Assembly: GCA_026545765.1 (NCBI GenBank) | Contig: CM048842.1 | Coordinates: forward strand, 32,661,167 to 32,725,166 | DNA length: 64,000 nucleotides | DNA from: Plantago major | Taxonomy: Eukaryota > Streptophyta > Magnoliopsida > Lamiales > Plantaginaceae | Direction of reading: 5' to 3' | In this document: positions 31,022 through 42,717 of the stretch, one piece after another | Layout: the number at the start of each line of letters is the position of its first letter | How positions within the stretch are numbered: position 1 is the stretch's first letter | Notes under the pieces: model-generated | What the model was told of the DNA's origin: nothing | The model's input: only the letters and a program-made list of their open reading frames with translations | The model's database searches: none | Position numbers and translations under genes: made by a program

Positions 31022-32622
31022 TGTTGGTCCAGATAACGGCAAAGTAAAAGACTAGGGGGGGGGGGGTGAATAGTCTTTTAAAACTTTTGTCGATAAACAC
31101 GGTTTCTCAGATATCTGTGAAGATATCTGATACTTATTTTCAGAGAGCGGAATACTTTTCTGTGATAAGTGCACGTGCTCAGCAATATAGGTGTAAATAC
31201 TTTGTAAGGTAAATAAAGCAAGTAATAAAAACAGAAAGTAAATAACATAAGTCTTTTTATAGTGGTATCTAAAGGTGGCATAATCCTTCAACTAATCCAC
31301 TTTGGCCTTTCTCAGACCTAGAATCCACTAAGATAGATAATTGAGGTAACCTTACAAGTATCTTCTCTCGATTCCTAATTACACTAGGTTCCCAACCAAG
31401 TGTCCCCCCTGAGTTATTCCCCGGCTTTCACAGCCAAGTACTTCCTGTACTCAGAAACCTCTTTCCTAGAGTTGTTCCTTAGTTTCCCAAACTAAGTACT
31501 TCCTGTACTCCACGCCAATTAAGGTGTTGGTTAAGGTAGTTTGTCAGGTGAGCTTCTTTAATAACTTGTTCAGTTATGCAGATAGCTCTAAGAGTCAAGT
31601 ATACTTAATACACTTTGCAATGTATGGTATCTTGTTCTTTACTGACCCAAGTCTATGATAAATGTTCAAGAGAATGAATCTCAGATATCAAATCTTAATT
31701 CAACTCTTTCACAAATAGCAATGCTTGTTAAGGATCAGGACACTTAGAACTTTTGTGCTACTTAGAATCAAGAGCTTTGGACGTAACAGAAAGCTTGAAG
31801 GTAAGTAGTGTGCTTGAGAGAGCTTGTGTGAGAGTATTCAATGCAAGTTCAGTGTTCTAAGGTGTGCTCTCAAGCAGTCTAAGTGTTGATATTTTTAGAT
31901 GAATTTGAGTGCCGTTTGAATAGTATCCGTTAGGCTTAAATCAAATTCAAACTATTGATATCTGAGTATAGTACTGTAGTACGTTTGTCTTCTTCTTCAG
32001 AAGCTACCGTTTTTGTTCAGACATTTCTATCCGCGCATTTAAATCATTGTACTATACTTTGTGCTGTAGTGCCAACAGAACTATGCATTGTATCAGAGAT
32101 CTTATACTATCAGAGTTCTCCGAAGCTTTGCATGTCCTTTTCCAGAGATTATCACAACTCCAGATACCACTTGTTGAAACAACTTGTTATAATATATTTC
32201 TTTTCAGAAACATAGTTTATGTCCAAGGTATCTGAGTGTAGATATCTGTGGGCACTTTCCTCGTTTCAGAAAGCTTTTATTTCACAGATATCTTTTGCAA
32301 CACTGTTTATTTAAAAACACTTGTGTCTTCAAGATATCTGGTCATAGGTATCTGAAAACCCTTGTCTTCAGCAATCTTGTGCAGTCTTCAAATCTTCAAA
32401 TCCGTTGAACTTTTCCTGTTGGATGCCTTCTTCTTGGTCTTCTTTAGAGGAATAAAAATTACATTCGGAGACCTAACATCCTATACAAGATTTGCTTAGA
32501 CTATCATACTTAGTGAGTTTCCTCTTTTACAGTGTTCAAGTGAACCAAGAGTACTAACCACCTTTCTGAGCTAAGATAAGTCATTAGGTTGCTGATCAAA
32601 ATCTCAACATATATTCCTAACA
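31022..32622 (-). repeat. 3' LTR of Sirevirus-like element
   Basis: A direct repeat of 45,366-46,961. Near its sense-strand end a C12 tract is enclosed by a 9-bp inverted repeat (AAAAGACTA/TAGTCTTTT, 31,045-31,082). AGATATCTG-type motifs recur through the LTR, for example near 31,108, 31,122, 31,957, 32,238, 32,285 and 32,332. Confidence 0.95.
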
Positions 32623-32994
32623 AATTTTCCCCATTTTGATCAGTCAACGATGACTATTTGACCTATTACAAATCTAGATGAGGAAACAATCCACCACTTA
32701 ATCATTTCTTATGATCTTTCAATTCATATAATTAAGTGCAGAAAGTAAACATCAACCAAATCACAAGGTGTGATCTTTGCTGACAAGTTATCTTTTATAG
32801 ATTGATATCTGAGAGTAGATTCATCAGATATGTTACAATGAAAGTTCAGATAACTTTTACAAGATAAAACAACAATAAGGTACAGTCAGCAAGATACAAA
32901 AGATTACATAGTAAATTAGGACAACAGGAGTAACCAAGCTCCAAGTGAACATCCTAACAAACTAGTCTTCAAGTCTTCAAAACAGTTCCATGGA

Positions 32995-35160
32995 TCAATC
33001 TGCAAATTTCCTATCACCAAATCTTCTTATATCATCAGAATAGTCATAGAGAAGAGTTCTGACAATCATCTCTGTGTCTCTGGCAAATCCACAGACTTTT
33101 TTGTAGGTTTTGGTAGGATTTTTCTTGACAAAATGCTTGACCCATAGATACTTTCCCCATATCCAGGCATGCACAATCTTGATATCTGATAGTTTGAAAT
33201 AATCATATATGATCCTCAGATATTTGATGCCACCCTTGTATTGTTCTTCATCCATGTAGAAGGACTCATAGGGTTCCACAAAAAGTCTTGGCCTTGTGCC
33301 TGTTCTAATCAGATTGGGAATTTTGTGCACATCATCTGGCTTTTCATAAGGACATTCATCAGAGAGGTCCTTCTTCATGGCTTTTATCCTGTTGATAACT
33401 TCAAAATCCAACCAGTTTTTGATGTGGCTGGTGTTAATCAGGAATGGTTTGTCTTTTCTCCATGCCATGAGTTGTTTATGGATTGGTTCTGGAAACCTTG
33501 AATTTAGTAGTAAATGCTTGAGTTCCAGAATCCAGTAGCCATTTTTCTGATTTATGCACCTGTAGACAGAGGAGTTGTTGTTAGTCTTCACATACTCAAT
33601 TTTGGCTTCTTCTGGCCTAAGTGGAAGTTGACTTTTTCTCTTTTCAGCTCTTATCCTATTCCTCCTTTGTCTTGAATTTTCCTTTGTCTTTGTCTGGATT
33701 GACTTGGTATTTCCAGAGAGTGTTATAGCTGCCAAAGGCTTTGCAGCTATGGGCTCAGATAGGCTATCAACCCTTTTTCTTTTTCTGTGAAGAGGAGCTT
33801 CATCTTCATCAGTCTCTTCATCATCAAGATCAATTCTTGTGAGAATTTTGCAGCCTTCTTCATGGCCTTGGGATTTGATTTGGCCTTCTTCTCCTTCTTC
33901 TTCTTCTTCTTCTTCTTCTTCTTCTTCTTCTTCTTCAGACTCATCAAACCCTCTTACTTGTCTTCTCCTTGGAGCCTTGGTACTCCTTGGAGGTTTTTGT
34001 GCCATGGCCCTTGTTACCATTGAAGTTCCTTCAGTTGGTTTCTGGGAAGTAGATACTATTTGCAAAGCAGCTTGACTTGAGGAGGGCTCATTGATTCTGA
34101 GTGGTGGCTGGGAAGTTTTCTTGTTTCCTCTTCCTCTCTGAGCAGCACCAGCTCTAAATTTCTTCTTGTATCCTTCCCCTTCTTCCCATTCCCCCTGACT
34201 TTGAGGTCCAGATTTGTACAATCCTTCCCCCTTAGTCATTGTTGGCTGACTAAGTCTCATAAAGGATTCTGAGAGAGACTCAAAATGTCCTTGTAAGTAG
34301 TTATAGGCAGTGACCAACTTCTGAAGTTCAGCTTTGAGCTCCTGATTTTGTTTGATAAGTCCATTCTCCTTATCAGTGAGCTCTGGCAATGGGCCTTGAA
34401 TAGCATCTGCTTTTCCAGCAGCATAGCTAGCCTCTTCAAAGGCTTTTGCAGCCAAGTTTTGGTCATCATCCCTAACCATGCCTAGGTCTTTCTGAGCAAC
34501 GACCAGACTGGTTGTTCTCTGAGTGATGAGCTCAGTGAATGTCTTCATTTCTACAGGGACTGATGCAATGGCGACTTTATCTTGAGAAAACAACTCCTTT
34601 TTCAATTTAGCCAGTACTTGATATATGTTCAAGTATTCATTGGAGTTGACATTTGGCAGCTTGCTGAATATTTCAGGAGCAATCAGCTTCGTTTTCAAAT
34701 GAGAAACCGCTAAGTGTTCATTGCGGTGTTCTGCCAATTTCTTCTCTTCTTCATCATCTGAGTCATCAGTCCAGTGATCTTCATCCTCTTGGATATTTTC
34801 AAGATTTTCTAGACCAGCAACCATCTCAGAGATGGGCTTCTTGCCTTTCAGAGAGGAGGATGGTATATCTTTTGATGGTGATCCAGCCTTAACATCATGC
34901 TTTTCTTCAGATACTTCTTCAGTATCTAGCTCCTTAGCAATGGCATTTACAGCATCCTGGAGCTCTTTGACTTCAGAGTAAGTTACCATTTCTTGCAAGT
35001 ATTGATCTTGAAGCTTATTAAGCTTATCTCTGGATTTAACTAGCTCTTCTTCCAGTTGAAGATGAAGCTGTTGTTCTTCTTCCAACAATTGTTTGAGTTG
35101 AACAGCTCTGGTTTGTGTATTCAATATATATCTTCTGAGTTGTTTCCTCAAAGTGCTCAA
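32995..35160 (-). pseudogene. Sirevirus accessory protein, C-terminal part (721 codons)
   Basis: An unusually long intact frame downstream of pol. In order it has a coiled coil at residues 5-70 (LKQLLEEEQQLHLQLEEELV), an acidic linker (DHWTDDSDDEEEKK), a second helical stretch (about 245-300), a low-complexity region with a run of fifteen or so Glu near residue 415, and a nuclear-localisation-like HRKRKRV. A well-ordered C-terminal domain of about 180 residues follows (YRCINQKNGYWILELKHLLL through FVEPYESFYMDEEQYKGG). The frame opens at a TTG preceded by TAG, so it has no start of its own. It is the continuation, after a frameshift, of the frame at 35,036-35,632. I know of no function; an env-like or nuclear role would be speculation. 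Confidence 0.8.
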
Positions 35161-35836
35161 CTACTTGTTCAGTAGTGTCCTTTTGTTGTTGGGAAGATGC
35201 ATGGGTAGATTTCTGAGGAGATGGAGGAGGGGATTGTTGTGATGTCCTCTCAGTGTGCTTTTCAGCAGCTGAGGCATTCTTCCTCTGTGTAATCCCTCCA
35301 CAGTGCGGGGCATCATCATCATCCTTCTTATCATCCTCATCCTTGTGATGATCAGAAGGAGAATCTTCATAGTCATTCTCATCAGTCTCTTTCTCTTCTT
35401 CATCTTCAGAGACCAGATTGATCACTTCTGGAATAGTGATCATTTGCCCATTTACCTCCTCTTGTTCAGAGGGTATGCATTGTATGGTCTGGGGCAAAGT
35501 GGGCTTGAATGCCATCTGCATTCTGGTCTGACCATCTGCTTTCTCAAAAGCTTCTATGAGCTTGTGTGCAGCTTCTTTGATAAAGTCCTTATGCATCAGA
35601 GTAGCAAAAGAGTACTTCTCTGTTGGGAACATAGCATGGACATAATTCTACAAGTCAAAAGCTCTGACTCTTCTTAATTGGTGATCAGTCACCTTTGTTA
35701 ATTCAGTCAGATCTGAGCTTCTGAGCTTTTGCCACTTTCTGAAACACTTGAGATGTTTCTTGAGTGTGTGGTTCTTGAAGAATGTAAGCAGGTCTTCTGT
35801 TGAGAATGCAGAAACCTTTGGCACACTTGTTTGAGC
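35036..35836 (-). pseudogene. Sirevirus accessory gene, exon F start
   Basis: Begins at the acceptor after 35,837 with AQTSVPKVSAFSTEDLLTFF and runs to VRAFDL, where a TAG interrupts. After the stop the same frame continues from MFPTEKYSFATLMHKDFIKE through an acidic, Asp-rich, then Ser/Pro-rich region to about 35,100. There the frame must shift to enter the 721-codon segment. One stop and one frameshift therefore disable this copy. Confidence 0.72.
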
Positions 35837-36726
35837 CTGAAAGAAAGAGTTTTGAGTTAGATTCAAAACTTGTGTAGATATCTGAGTATTTGTGTAGTTA
35901 GGTTTCTGAGTTACCTGAATGAATGCATCAGGCTCAGAGACTTGTACTACTGAGGTAGGGGGTTCCTTAGATATCTTGTTGTGAGGTGGGGACTTGGAAG
36001 TCTGGTCCTCATCAACCTTTCTTTCCGCTTGAACCTGAGATTAGAAACATAACACTTAGGAAATTTTATCAAGAAAAGTTTTATTGACAAATCAGATATC
36101 TGAGAGGTCAATTACCTCCGTTGGAGGCTCAGATACTTGTCTCTCAAAGACTTGTGCAGTCTCTGGAATCTTTTCTTGTGATGAAGGCCTTGATGCCTCA
36201 TCAATTTCCATATGTTGTGAGGATTGAGTGGGCAACTCCTCAACAACTTCTACTTCTTTTTGAACCAGTTAAGTAGAATGTGTTAGTTTGAGAAAAATGA
36301 TCAGAGATTTGTTCTTTGAAGAATATAGATATCTGAATGAAATACCTTCTCTACATAAGGTTCAGATACTCGTTCTTCAGAGACCTTGGAAGTCTCTGGA
36401 TTCCTCTCTGAAGAGATAGACTTTTCAGTCTCTTCATTTTTCTTCTCAGTTGGAGCCTATTAGAAACAAACACTTATTAGTCAAGTGTATAAAGCACATA
36501 TCTGAGTTATATCTTAAGGAACTATTTTCTACCTGTGAGACAGGCTCATGTTCCTTAAGTGGTGAGGCTATGGAAGCCTCCTTCTCAGATTCTGAGGTAA
36601 GCTTTGCAGCTTCCTCTTGTTGTTATGTTTCTAATTCAGCCTGTAACAAAGAAATTTCATTAAATAACAAGATTTATCAGACACAAAAAAAAATATCACA
36701 AGTAAAGAGTTAAACCATTCAGCTAC
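35837..36726 (-). other. Array of five short introns and four phase-0 repeat exons
   Basis: Predicted introns on the minus strand: 36,641-36,726, 36,457-36,532, 36,266-36,345, 36,035-36,115 and 35,837-35,914 (86, 76, 80, 81, 78 bp). All begin GT; four end AG and the third ends TG, apparently mutated. The enclosed exons (36,533-36,640, 36,346-36,456, 36,116-36,265, 35,915-36,034) are 108, 111, 150 and 120 bp, all multiples of three and in phase 0. Each starts A/V-x-x-E-like and most end with a VSEP-type phrase (RVSEPYVEK, RQVSEPPTE, VQVSEPDAFIQ). The first contains a TAA. Introns also share GTTTCTAAT-like acceptor text. Confidence 0.68.
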
Positions 36727-38475
36727 CTGAGCAATGTCAGGCTGATTGGTCTCTGGAACTTGTGAAGTTTCCATGCGTTGGTCTTGTTGTTCTTGGACCA
36801 TTTCTTTGTTGGAAGTTTCAGGTACTTCAGACCTTTCCTGAGTATGCAACTCAGTTGTCTCCCTTAGTTGATCATTCTGAGTAGATGTCTCAGTTTGATC
36901 CCTCTCATTGAGTTGGGGAACCTGCTCTTTTGCAGGATTTTCTTCAGCAAGGAAAGATGCTGGTATCTGTAACTCAAGTACCATTTCAGCAGTATCCACA
37001 TCTGGCTGTTGTGCTTGAGACAGACTTTTGAGTGTTGAGGCAATGGCAGTATCCTCCAACACTAGAGTATCACTCATTAGAGCATCTCCAATATGCTTTA
37101 GTCTTTCTTGTTCTGATGGTGTAATTTGTCCAGTGACCTTGGACACAGTTGCTTGTTCAGCAACCTTTGAAACAGGTGCTTGTTCAGCAACCTGTGGTGT
37201 AGGTTCTTGTTCAGATACCTCTACACTAGTTACTTTTTCAGTAACCTTAGCTCTTTTGGATTTTCGTAGGACTTGAGAGATAACTAAATCATCATCTTCA
37301 TCGTCAGAGCTCTCATCAGCATTAGGAACTGATTGGTCCATAATCCCTGCGGTTTCTGCAGATAGGGCTTGGTACCTACCACTACTTTCTTTAGCAGCAT
37401 TGATAAGTTCATCAGCAAGGCTTTCGGCAGTAGTCTTGACGTTTCTGAAAGCACTTTCTCTTGCTGAGTCTACTTGTTCAGTAGTCGATACCTCTTTTGC
37501 AGCATTAATGAGTTCATCTGCATTGATGAGGTCATCAGCAGTGGCGGCAGGTATCTGGGAATCGACACCCTCAATTGGTGTGCCTTCTGATTTGCCAGCA
37601 GACTTCTTTCGTGAAGTTCTGGGCTTCTTGGTTGCAACTTTTCCCTCAGATACCTCTTCAGTTTTTCGCTTCTTGGAACCTTTCTGAGATCCAGTAACCT
37701 TTTTTATCAAGTTCGTATACTCATATTTGTAGAGTAGGTTATTGTTGGCTATCTCAGCCTTCTCTCCGAGCTCAATGCCAAGCTTCTCCAGCAAGTAGCA
37801 TATCTTTAGACCATAGCTTACTGTGGCCTTTGGCTCAGCAAGTCCCTTAGCGATTTTAGGCTCAAAGCCTTCAATCTTCTTCACAAACTTCATAAAGGCA
37901 TACTTGCCCCAATTGAAAAGGTTTTCCAGCCTTTTGTCTTGTTGTTGCAACAAGAACATCATCATCCAACGTTCTTGGCTTATCTGGTAAGCACCTCCTT
38001 GCAGACTATCAAAGCATCTGTGAAGAATGCATGCCAACACATCCCAGTGAACTAACAAATGTCTGGTTCTGATGTCAGCAAGCTTGAAATCAGTGGGTGT
38101 ATCTTTTTTATCAGTGTCACACACACCACTGTACAGCTGTTTTACACCTTCAAGGAGATCTTCATCCTTGGTATCTATTTCAAAATCATTTCCAAGATTT
38201 TGAAGATCAAACAACTTACAAAAAGTTGTTAAGTCCAAAAGGATTTCCTTTCCTTGGACCTTAGTTTTTATAGACACTATTGCAGTGCCTTCAGAAACAC
38301 ATGATATAATCCTGGAGTTATTGTAGAATTCTAATACATCCAGTGAAGAAACTCCACTGGGAAGAGCAGATAGAAAACCCTTGATTTGTGCCTTTTCAAG
38401 CATGTCAAGAATCAGTTTCCTATCGGTTTGGTTTTCAACAGCAGCCGTGAGGTACTCCTTAACCATGAAGTCCAA
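36727..38475 (-). pseudogene. Sirevirus accessory protein, N-terminal domain (exon A)
   Basis: The open frame continues to 36,631 but the coding part should end at the donor after DIAQ (36,727). Residues 1-245 form a compact domain (KGFLSALPSGVSSLDVLEFY, VQGKEILLDLTTFCKLFDL, AYQISQERWMMMFLLQQQDK, YGLKICYLLEKLGIELGEKA). Its layout resembles uncharacterised proteins annotated as putative plant transposon proteins in other plant genomes. Residues 260-295 are a basic Lys/Arg-rich stretch (GSKKRKTEEV, KKPRTSRKKSAG), a likely nuclear-localisation signal. The rest is an Ala/Glu/Val repeat region (EQAPVSKVAEQATVSKV). The true start is the frameshifted upstream fragment. Confidence 0.78.
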
Positions 38476-38597
38476 TGATCGGAATTAAAGTCTCCTACCA
38501 ATCGATTGTTCACTATAACAAATTCTGGTGCTTGCTTTTCAGTAGTACCAGTGGTAGAAGATTGGGATTTCTGGGTAGACGAACGTTTAGGAGCCAT
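38412..38597 (-). pseudogene. Sirevirus accessory gene, first codons
   Basis: ATG at 38,597 opens MAPKRSSTQKSQSSTTGTTE, a basic, Ser/Thr-rich start, then FVIVNNRLVGDF. Around 38,485 the frame must shift by one base to enter the 614-codon frame (FMVKEYLTAA). The ATG is the first in a reading frame that follows a 775-bp non-coding gap after pol, so it is the likely natural start. Confidence 0.7.
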
Positions 38598-39372
38598 CTC
38601 TTTATATAGTGCAAGTGTTTGAAAGTCTGAAAGAGATTTGGGTGAGAGATTAGTGATTCTTTGCAGAAAGACTAACAGAGATTTGTAGAGGTTGAAGAAT
38701 GGTTTTTGCTATTCTTGTGCAAGGCAAAATGTAGGATTAGGCGAAAGTGATTTCTTTTGCCAAAATCCTATATATATATATAGCAACGTAATATTAACAA
38801 ACATATACATACAAATTGGTTTTGTATGTACGTATCTGTGAATTGCAGTAAGGCGTGGGTAAAAATTTGCTCGGCATTAAATGCATAGTGGGCCACATCT
38901 GAATTTCTACAGTCCACTATTTACAGAGAATTAATCTCCGCCGTTAAGATCAATCGCCCATTTCATCAAGGGTCACCATTGCTTCTTCAGCAATGATCAC
39001 AATCAACAATTGTAATTGTGCCCATTTAATGAATTTTGGCTATTAGCTATCTGAATCACGTTTGTGAATGAGAACACTATTTGTATCTGAGTCTGTCTTA
39101 TACTTGTTGTCTTTTCACAGTTTTACACAAAGATAGAAATAATACAAATTTCAAGATGGTAGTTGACTGTAGACAGTTGTACTATTCTCTTTTGTGTTTC
39201 CCCTCACTGAGTGATCTAGATATCTGAGTACCGTCTCAGAAATCTTCAAATAGCCATTTTACCCTTTAGCCTTTGGTTTCTGGATACCCGTTCCAGATTC
39301 CTCTTCTCTGGATACCCGTTCCAGATTCCTCTTTTCTCTCCTTTGATATCTTCTTCAGGTATCTGAACTTTT
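38598..39372 (-). promoter_or_regulatory. Pol-accessory gene gap with TATA-like box
   Basis: 775 bp without coding sequence separate the pol stop from the accessory ATG. A TATATATATATATA run lies at 38,769-38,782, about 170 bp upstream of the ATG on the minus strand. Further upstream TCTGGATACCCGTTCCAGA occurs twice in tandem (about 39,278-39,332). The layout suggests an independent promoter or a splice-acceptor region for a subgenomic mRNA; neither is proved. Confidence 0.4.
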
Positions 39373-40300
39373 TCAGTTCTTTGGTAGCTCCATTAGTCCA
39401 AGACTATGTCTCATGGCTAAGAATCTACTTTCTTGTAGTGGCTTAGTGAAGATATCTGCAAGTTGATCTTCAGTGCCAATCTTGAGTATCTCTATATTGC
39501 CTTTTTCAACATGGTCTCTGACATCAATGTGCTTTGTTCTTGCATGGAACTTAGGATTCTGAGTTATGGCAATAGCAATCGTGTTGTCACAAAAAATGGG
39601 AGTTTTCTCTTCATTGAGTCCATAGTCTCTGAGTTGTTGTTGTATCCACAATATCTGTGAAGCACAACACCCAGCAGCAATATATTCAGCCTCTGTGGTA
39701 GATGTGGCAATTGAATTTTGTTTCTTGCTGAACCAAGATATCAATCTAGCACCAAGAAATTGACAAGTTCTTGAGGTGCTTTTTCTACAAGCAATGATCC
39801 AGCATAGTCGGCATCTGAATAGCCAACCAAACTCAATCCACTATCTTTTAGATACCACAATCCAACTTCTACAGTACCTTTTACATACCTCAATATTTTC
39901 ATAGCAATGTTGTAGTGTGATTGCATTGGATTTGTCTGAAATCTAGCACACACTCCAACTGCATATTGAATATCAGGTCTACTTGCAATGAGGTACAGTA
40001 GAGACCCAATCAATTTCCTATACTTGTGTTCTTCAACACTCTTGTCAGATTCAGTATAGGTCATTTTGGTTCCAATGCTCATAGGTATCTTAGCATTCTT
40101 TCCAGAAGGCTTTAGATTGAACTTGTTGAGCATGTCCTTTGCATACTTTGTTTGACTAATGAATATTCCATCATTGAGTTGCTTAATTTGCAGTCCTAGG
40201 AAGTAATTCAATTCTCCCATCATGCTCATCTCAAATTTACATTTCATGAGTTCAGCAAAGTCTTCACAAAGTTGCTTGTCTTTAGATCCAAATATAATGT
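39373..40300 (-). pseudogene. pol: Sirevirus reverse transcriptase C-terminus and RNase H
   Basis: The frame at 39,741-40,247 reads MGELNYFLGLQIKQLNDGIF, GSLLYLIASRPDIQYAVGVC and VGLWYLKDSGLSLVGYSDAD. The frame at 39,373-39,744 has KKQNSIATSTTEAEYIAAGC (RNase H), then KHIDVRDHV and DQLADIFTKPLQ. The catalytic YVDD sits between this and the next fragment (around 40,290-40,300) in a frame of its own, so a frameshift lies at about 40,319. A second shift occurs near 39,745. Confidence 0.88.
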
Positions 40301-40318
40301 CATCAACATATACTTGAA

Positions 40319-40729
40319 CTAAAAGTAGTTTCCCTTATGGTTCAATGTGAAGAGTGTTTTATCAACATCTCCTTTCTTGAAACCATTTTCTAGTAGGTAT
40401 CTGACCAATGTATCATACCATGCTCTTGGAGCTTGTTTCAGCCCATACAGAGCTTTCTGAAGCATATAGACCATCCTACTTTCTGAGGAAACTTCAAAAC
40501 CTGGTGGTTGCTCAACTTCCTCAGCAAGTTCACCATTTAGGAATGCACTTTTGACATCCATTTGATAAACTGTAAAGTCATTATGACCTGCAAAGGCTAG
40601 AAAGAGTCTTATTGCATCCAATCTTGCAACTGGTGCATAAGATTCATCAAAATCTAGTCCTTTAGTCTGGGTGAATCCCTTGGAAACCAACCTAGCTTTG
40701 TTTCTGGTTATTTCACCAGACTCATTCAT
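40319..40729 (-). pseudogene. pol: Sirevirus reverse transcriptase, N-terminal half
   Basis: The frame reads [59 protein letters not shown] (first catalytic Asp) and [14 protein letters not shown]. All are diagnostic of Ty1/copia reverse transcriptase. A stop at 40,730-40,745 separates it from the upstream linker frame. Confidence 0.9.
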
Positions 40730-40744
40730 TTTGTTTCTGAAAAC

Positions 40745-41641
40745 TCACTTGGTTCCGATCACAGATATTCCGTCAACAAATGGAACCAGTTTCCAGACTT
40801 TATTTCTCTCAAATTGATCCAACTCTTCTTGCATTGCAGAGATCCAATCTTGATCCTTTAATGCTTCTTCTATAGTTTTAGGTTCAATATTTGATATGAA
40901 ACATCCATAGAGACAATTTGCATTTTCAGCGATTGCTCTTCTAGTTCTAACTCCTTGGTCTATGGGACCAATCACATCCTTTGTAGGATGATTTCTTATC
41001 CATTTCATAATGGGTTTTGAACTAGTAGGATCAATATCATTTTGATTTGAATGTGAATCAATATGATCTTGATGGGATACTTGTGCAGTATCTGAGATAT
41101 CTGACACATGGAAAATGCCATGGATATCTGACACTCTTTCAGTGTTAGAGATATCTGGAACTTGCATTTCAACAATCTCATTTTCATATACCTCTTCGTG
41201 ATGAAGGTTCTCAGTAACCTGTTCCATTTCTGGATTTCTCATAGGAAATTCTTCATCATGTCTTAGAGTCATCTGGTTATTACTAAGCATAGGTTGTTTT
41301 TCATCGTCAGACTCATCCCCTAAGTGAATGATAGAATTGTTTCCTTTTGAGGATCCTTTTTCAGAATCTTTAATCATCAGTTCTTTGAACCTATCTGAGA
41401 GATCATCATTCAAGAGTACTTTCTTGTTTTCTTCATAGAATACTACATGAACAGATTCTTCAATATTTTGCGTTCTTTTGTTGTAGATTCTATAGGCTTT
41501 GCTATTCAAAGAATAACCAAGAAATACTCCTTCATCTGCCTTTGGTTGAAATGTTCTCAAGTATTCTTTTCCATTGTTAAGAACAAAACATCTGCAACCA
41601 AACACTCTTAGATGTTTGATACTAGGGGGTCTACCAATCAA
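40745..41641 (-). pseudogene. pol: Sirevirus integrase C-terminus and linker
   Basis: Opens with GRPPSIKHLRVFGCRCFVLN and ADEGVFLGYSLNSKAYRIYN, conserved copia blocks. An acidic linker rich in SDIxxxxxVSDI phrases follows, then EPKTIEEALKDQDWISAMQE before the reverse transcriptase. The repeated SDI/VSDI text derives from GATATCTGA-like DNA motifs. Confidence 0.86.
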
Positions 41642-42051
41642 AAGCTCATAGGAGTTTTGTCATGGTGTTTGTTAATCAAACATCTATTTTGAGTATAGCA
41701 GGCTGTGTTAACAGCTTCAACCCAATAGATTTCACTTATTTCAGTGTCAGCAAGCATTGTTCTTGCTGCTTCTTTTAGGGTCCTATTCTTTCTTTCAGCA
41801 ACACCATTTTGTTGTGGTGTCCTTACAGAAGATAGTTGATGTTGTATACCTTTGCAGGTACATAACTCTTTTATGTACTGGTTCACAAACTCAGTACCAT
41901 GGTCTGTTCTAATTACAAATACCTTGTCATTTTTCATGACTTCGAGCTTATTCAGCAAGTTGGATATCTCAACCCTTGCATCATATTTTTGTTTGAGAAA
42001 GACAACCCAAGTGAATCTTGAGTAATCATCAACAACAACTAAACCATACTT
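41638..42051 (-). pseudogene. pol: Sirevirus integrase catalytic core
   Basis: The frame at 41,638-41,958 has RTDHGTEFVNQYIKELC (second Asp) and SVRTPQQNGVAERKNRTLKE (Glu), then EAARTMLADTEISEIYWVEA. Upstream, in the same region, VVVDDYSRFTWV carries the first Asp. A stop near 42,052 separates it from the pre-integrase frame. Confidence 0.88.
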
Positions 42052-42054
42052 CTT

Positions 42055-42717
42055 TCATGCATAACTAGTTACAGAGGATTCAAAAAGATCCATATATAAC
42101 ATTTGCAGTGGCTTTTCACTGGAATGTCTAGTTTTAGACTTGAAAGATGTTTTGGTTTGTTTTCCCATTTGGCAAGCTGAGCATATACCATCTTTTCTAT
42201 ATGCCATTTTGTGTAAACCAACCACCAACTCTTTCTTGGCTATCTTGTTTAGAGTTTTGAAATTCAAGTGACTCATTCTTTTATGCCATAGCCAATTTTC
42301 TTCAGTGTGGCCAGATTGTCTTACCATGAGACATTCTTCAGTTGTGGCGGGTGCCCAATCAGCAACATAAAGATTTCCTTTACGCCTTGCAACCAAGACT
42401 GTCTGCTTTGACTCATTGTCAATCACTTTACATAGTTTTGACTTGATCTTGACAGTGTACCCTTTGTCTACTAATTGACTCATGCTTAGGAGATTATATT
42501 TCAATCCCTTTACATGTAGTACTTCAGAGATTGTAAGGGCTCCAAACTTCAAATTGCCAAATCCTATGGTTGGATTTTCATCTCCTCCAGCAAACCTGAT
42601 AATTGGTCCATCATTGAACTTTCTGTAGTCAATCAGATTTTCTTTGTCTCTTGTCATGTGCTTCCCACATCCACTATCAAAATGCCACTTTGGATTAGTC
42701 TTTAGAGTGTTCTGCAC
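42055..42717 (-). pseudogene. pol: Sirevirus protease and GAG-pre-integrase
   Basis: A 220-codon frame with WHFDSGCGKHMTRDK near its start (DSG active-site motif of copia proteases), GLKYNLLSMSQLVDKGYTV, then the pre-integrase block WLWHKRMSHLNFKTLNKIAK and CSACQMGKQTKTSFKSK. It ends at a stop in the first strand of integrase. Confidence 0.88.

Noticed and set aside
33747-33947. Lys-rich frame opposite/overlapping the poly-Glu region
   Set aside because: It is an out-of-frame reading of the GAA/TTC repeat that encodes the Glu run of the 721-codon frame.
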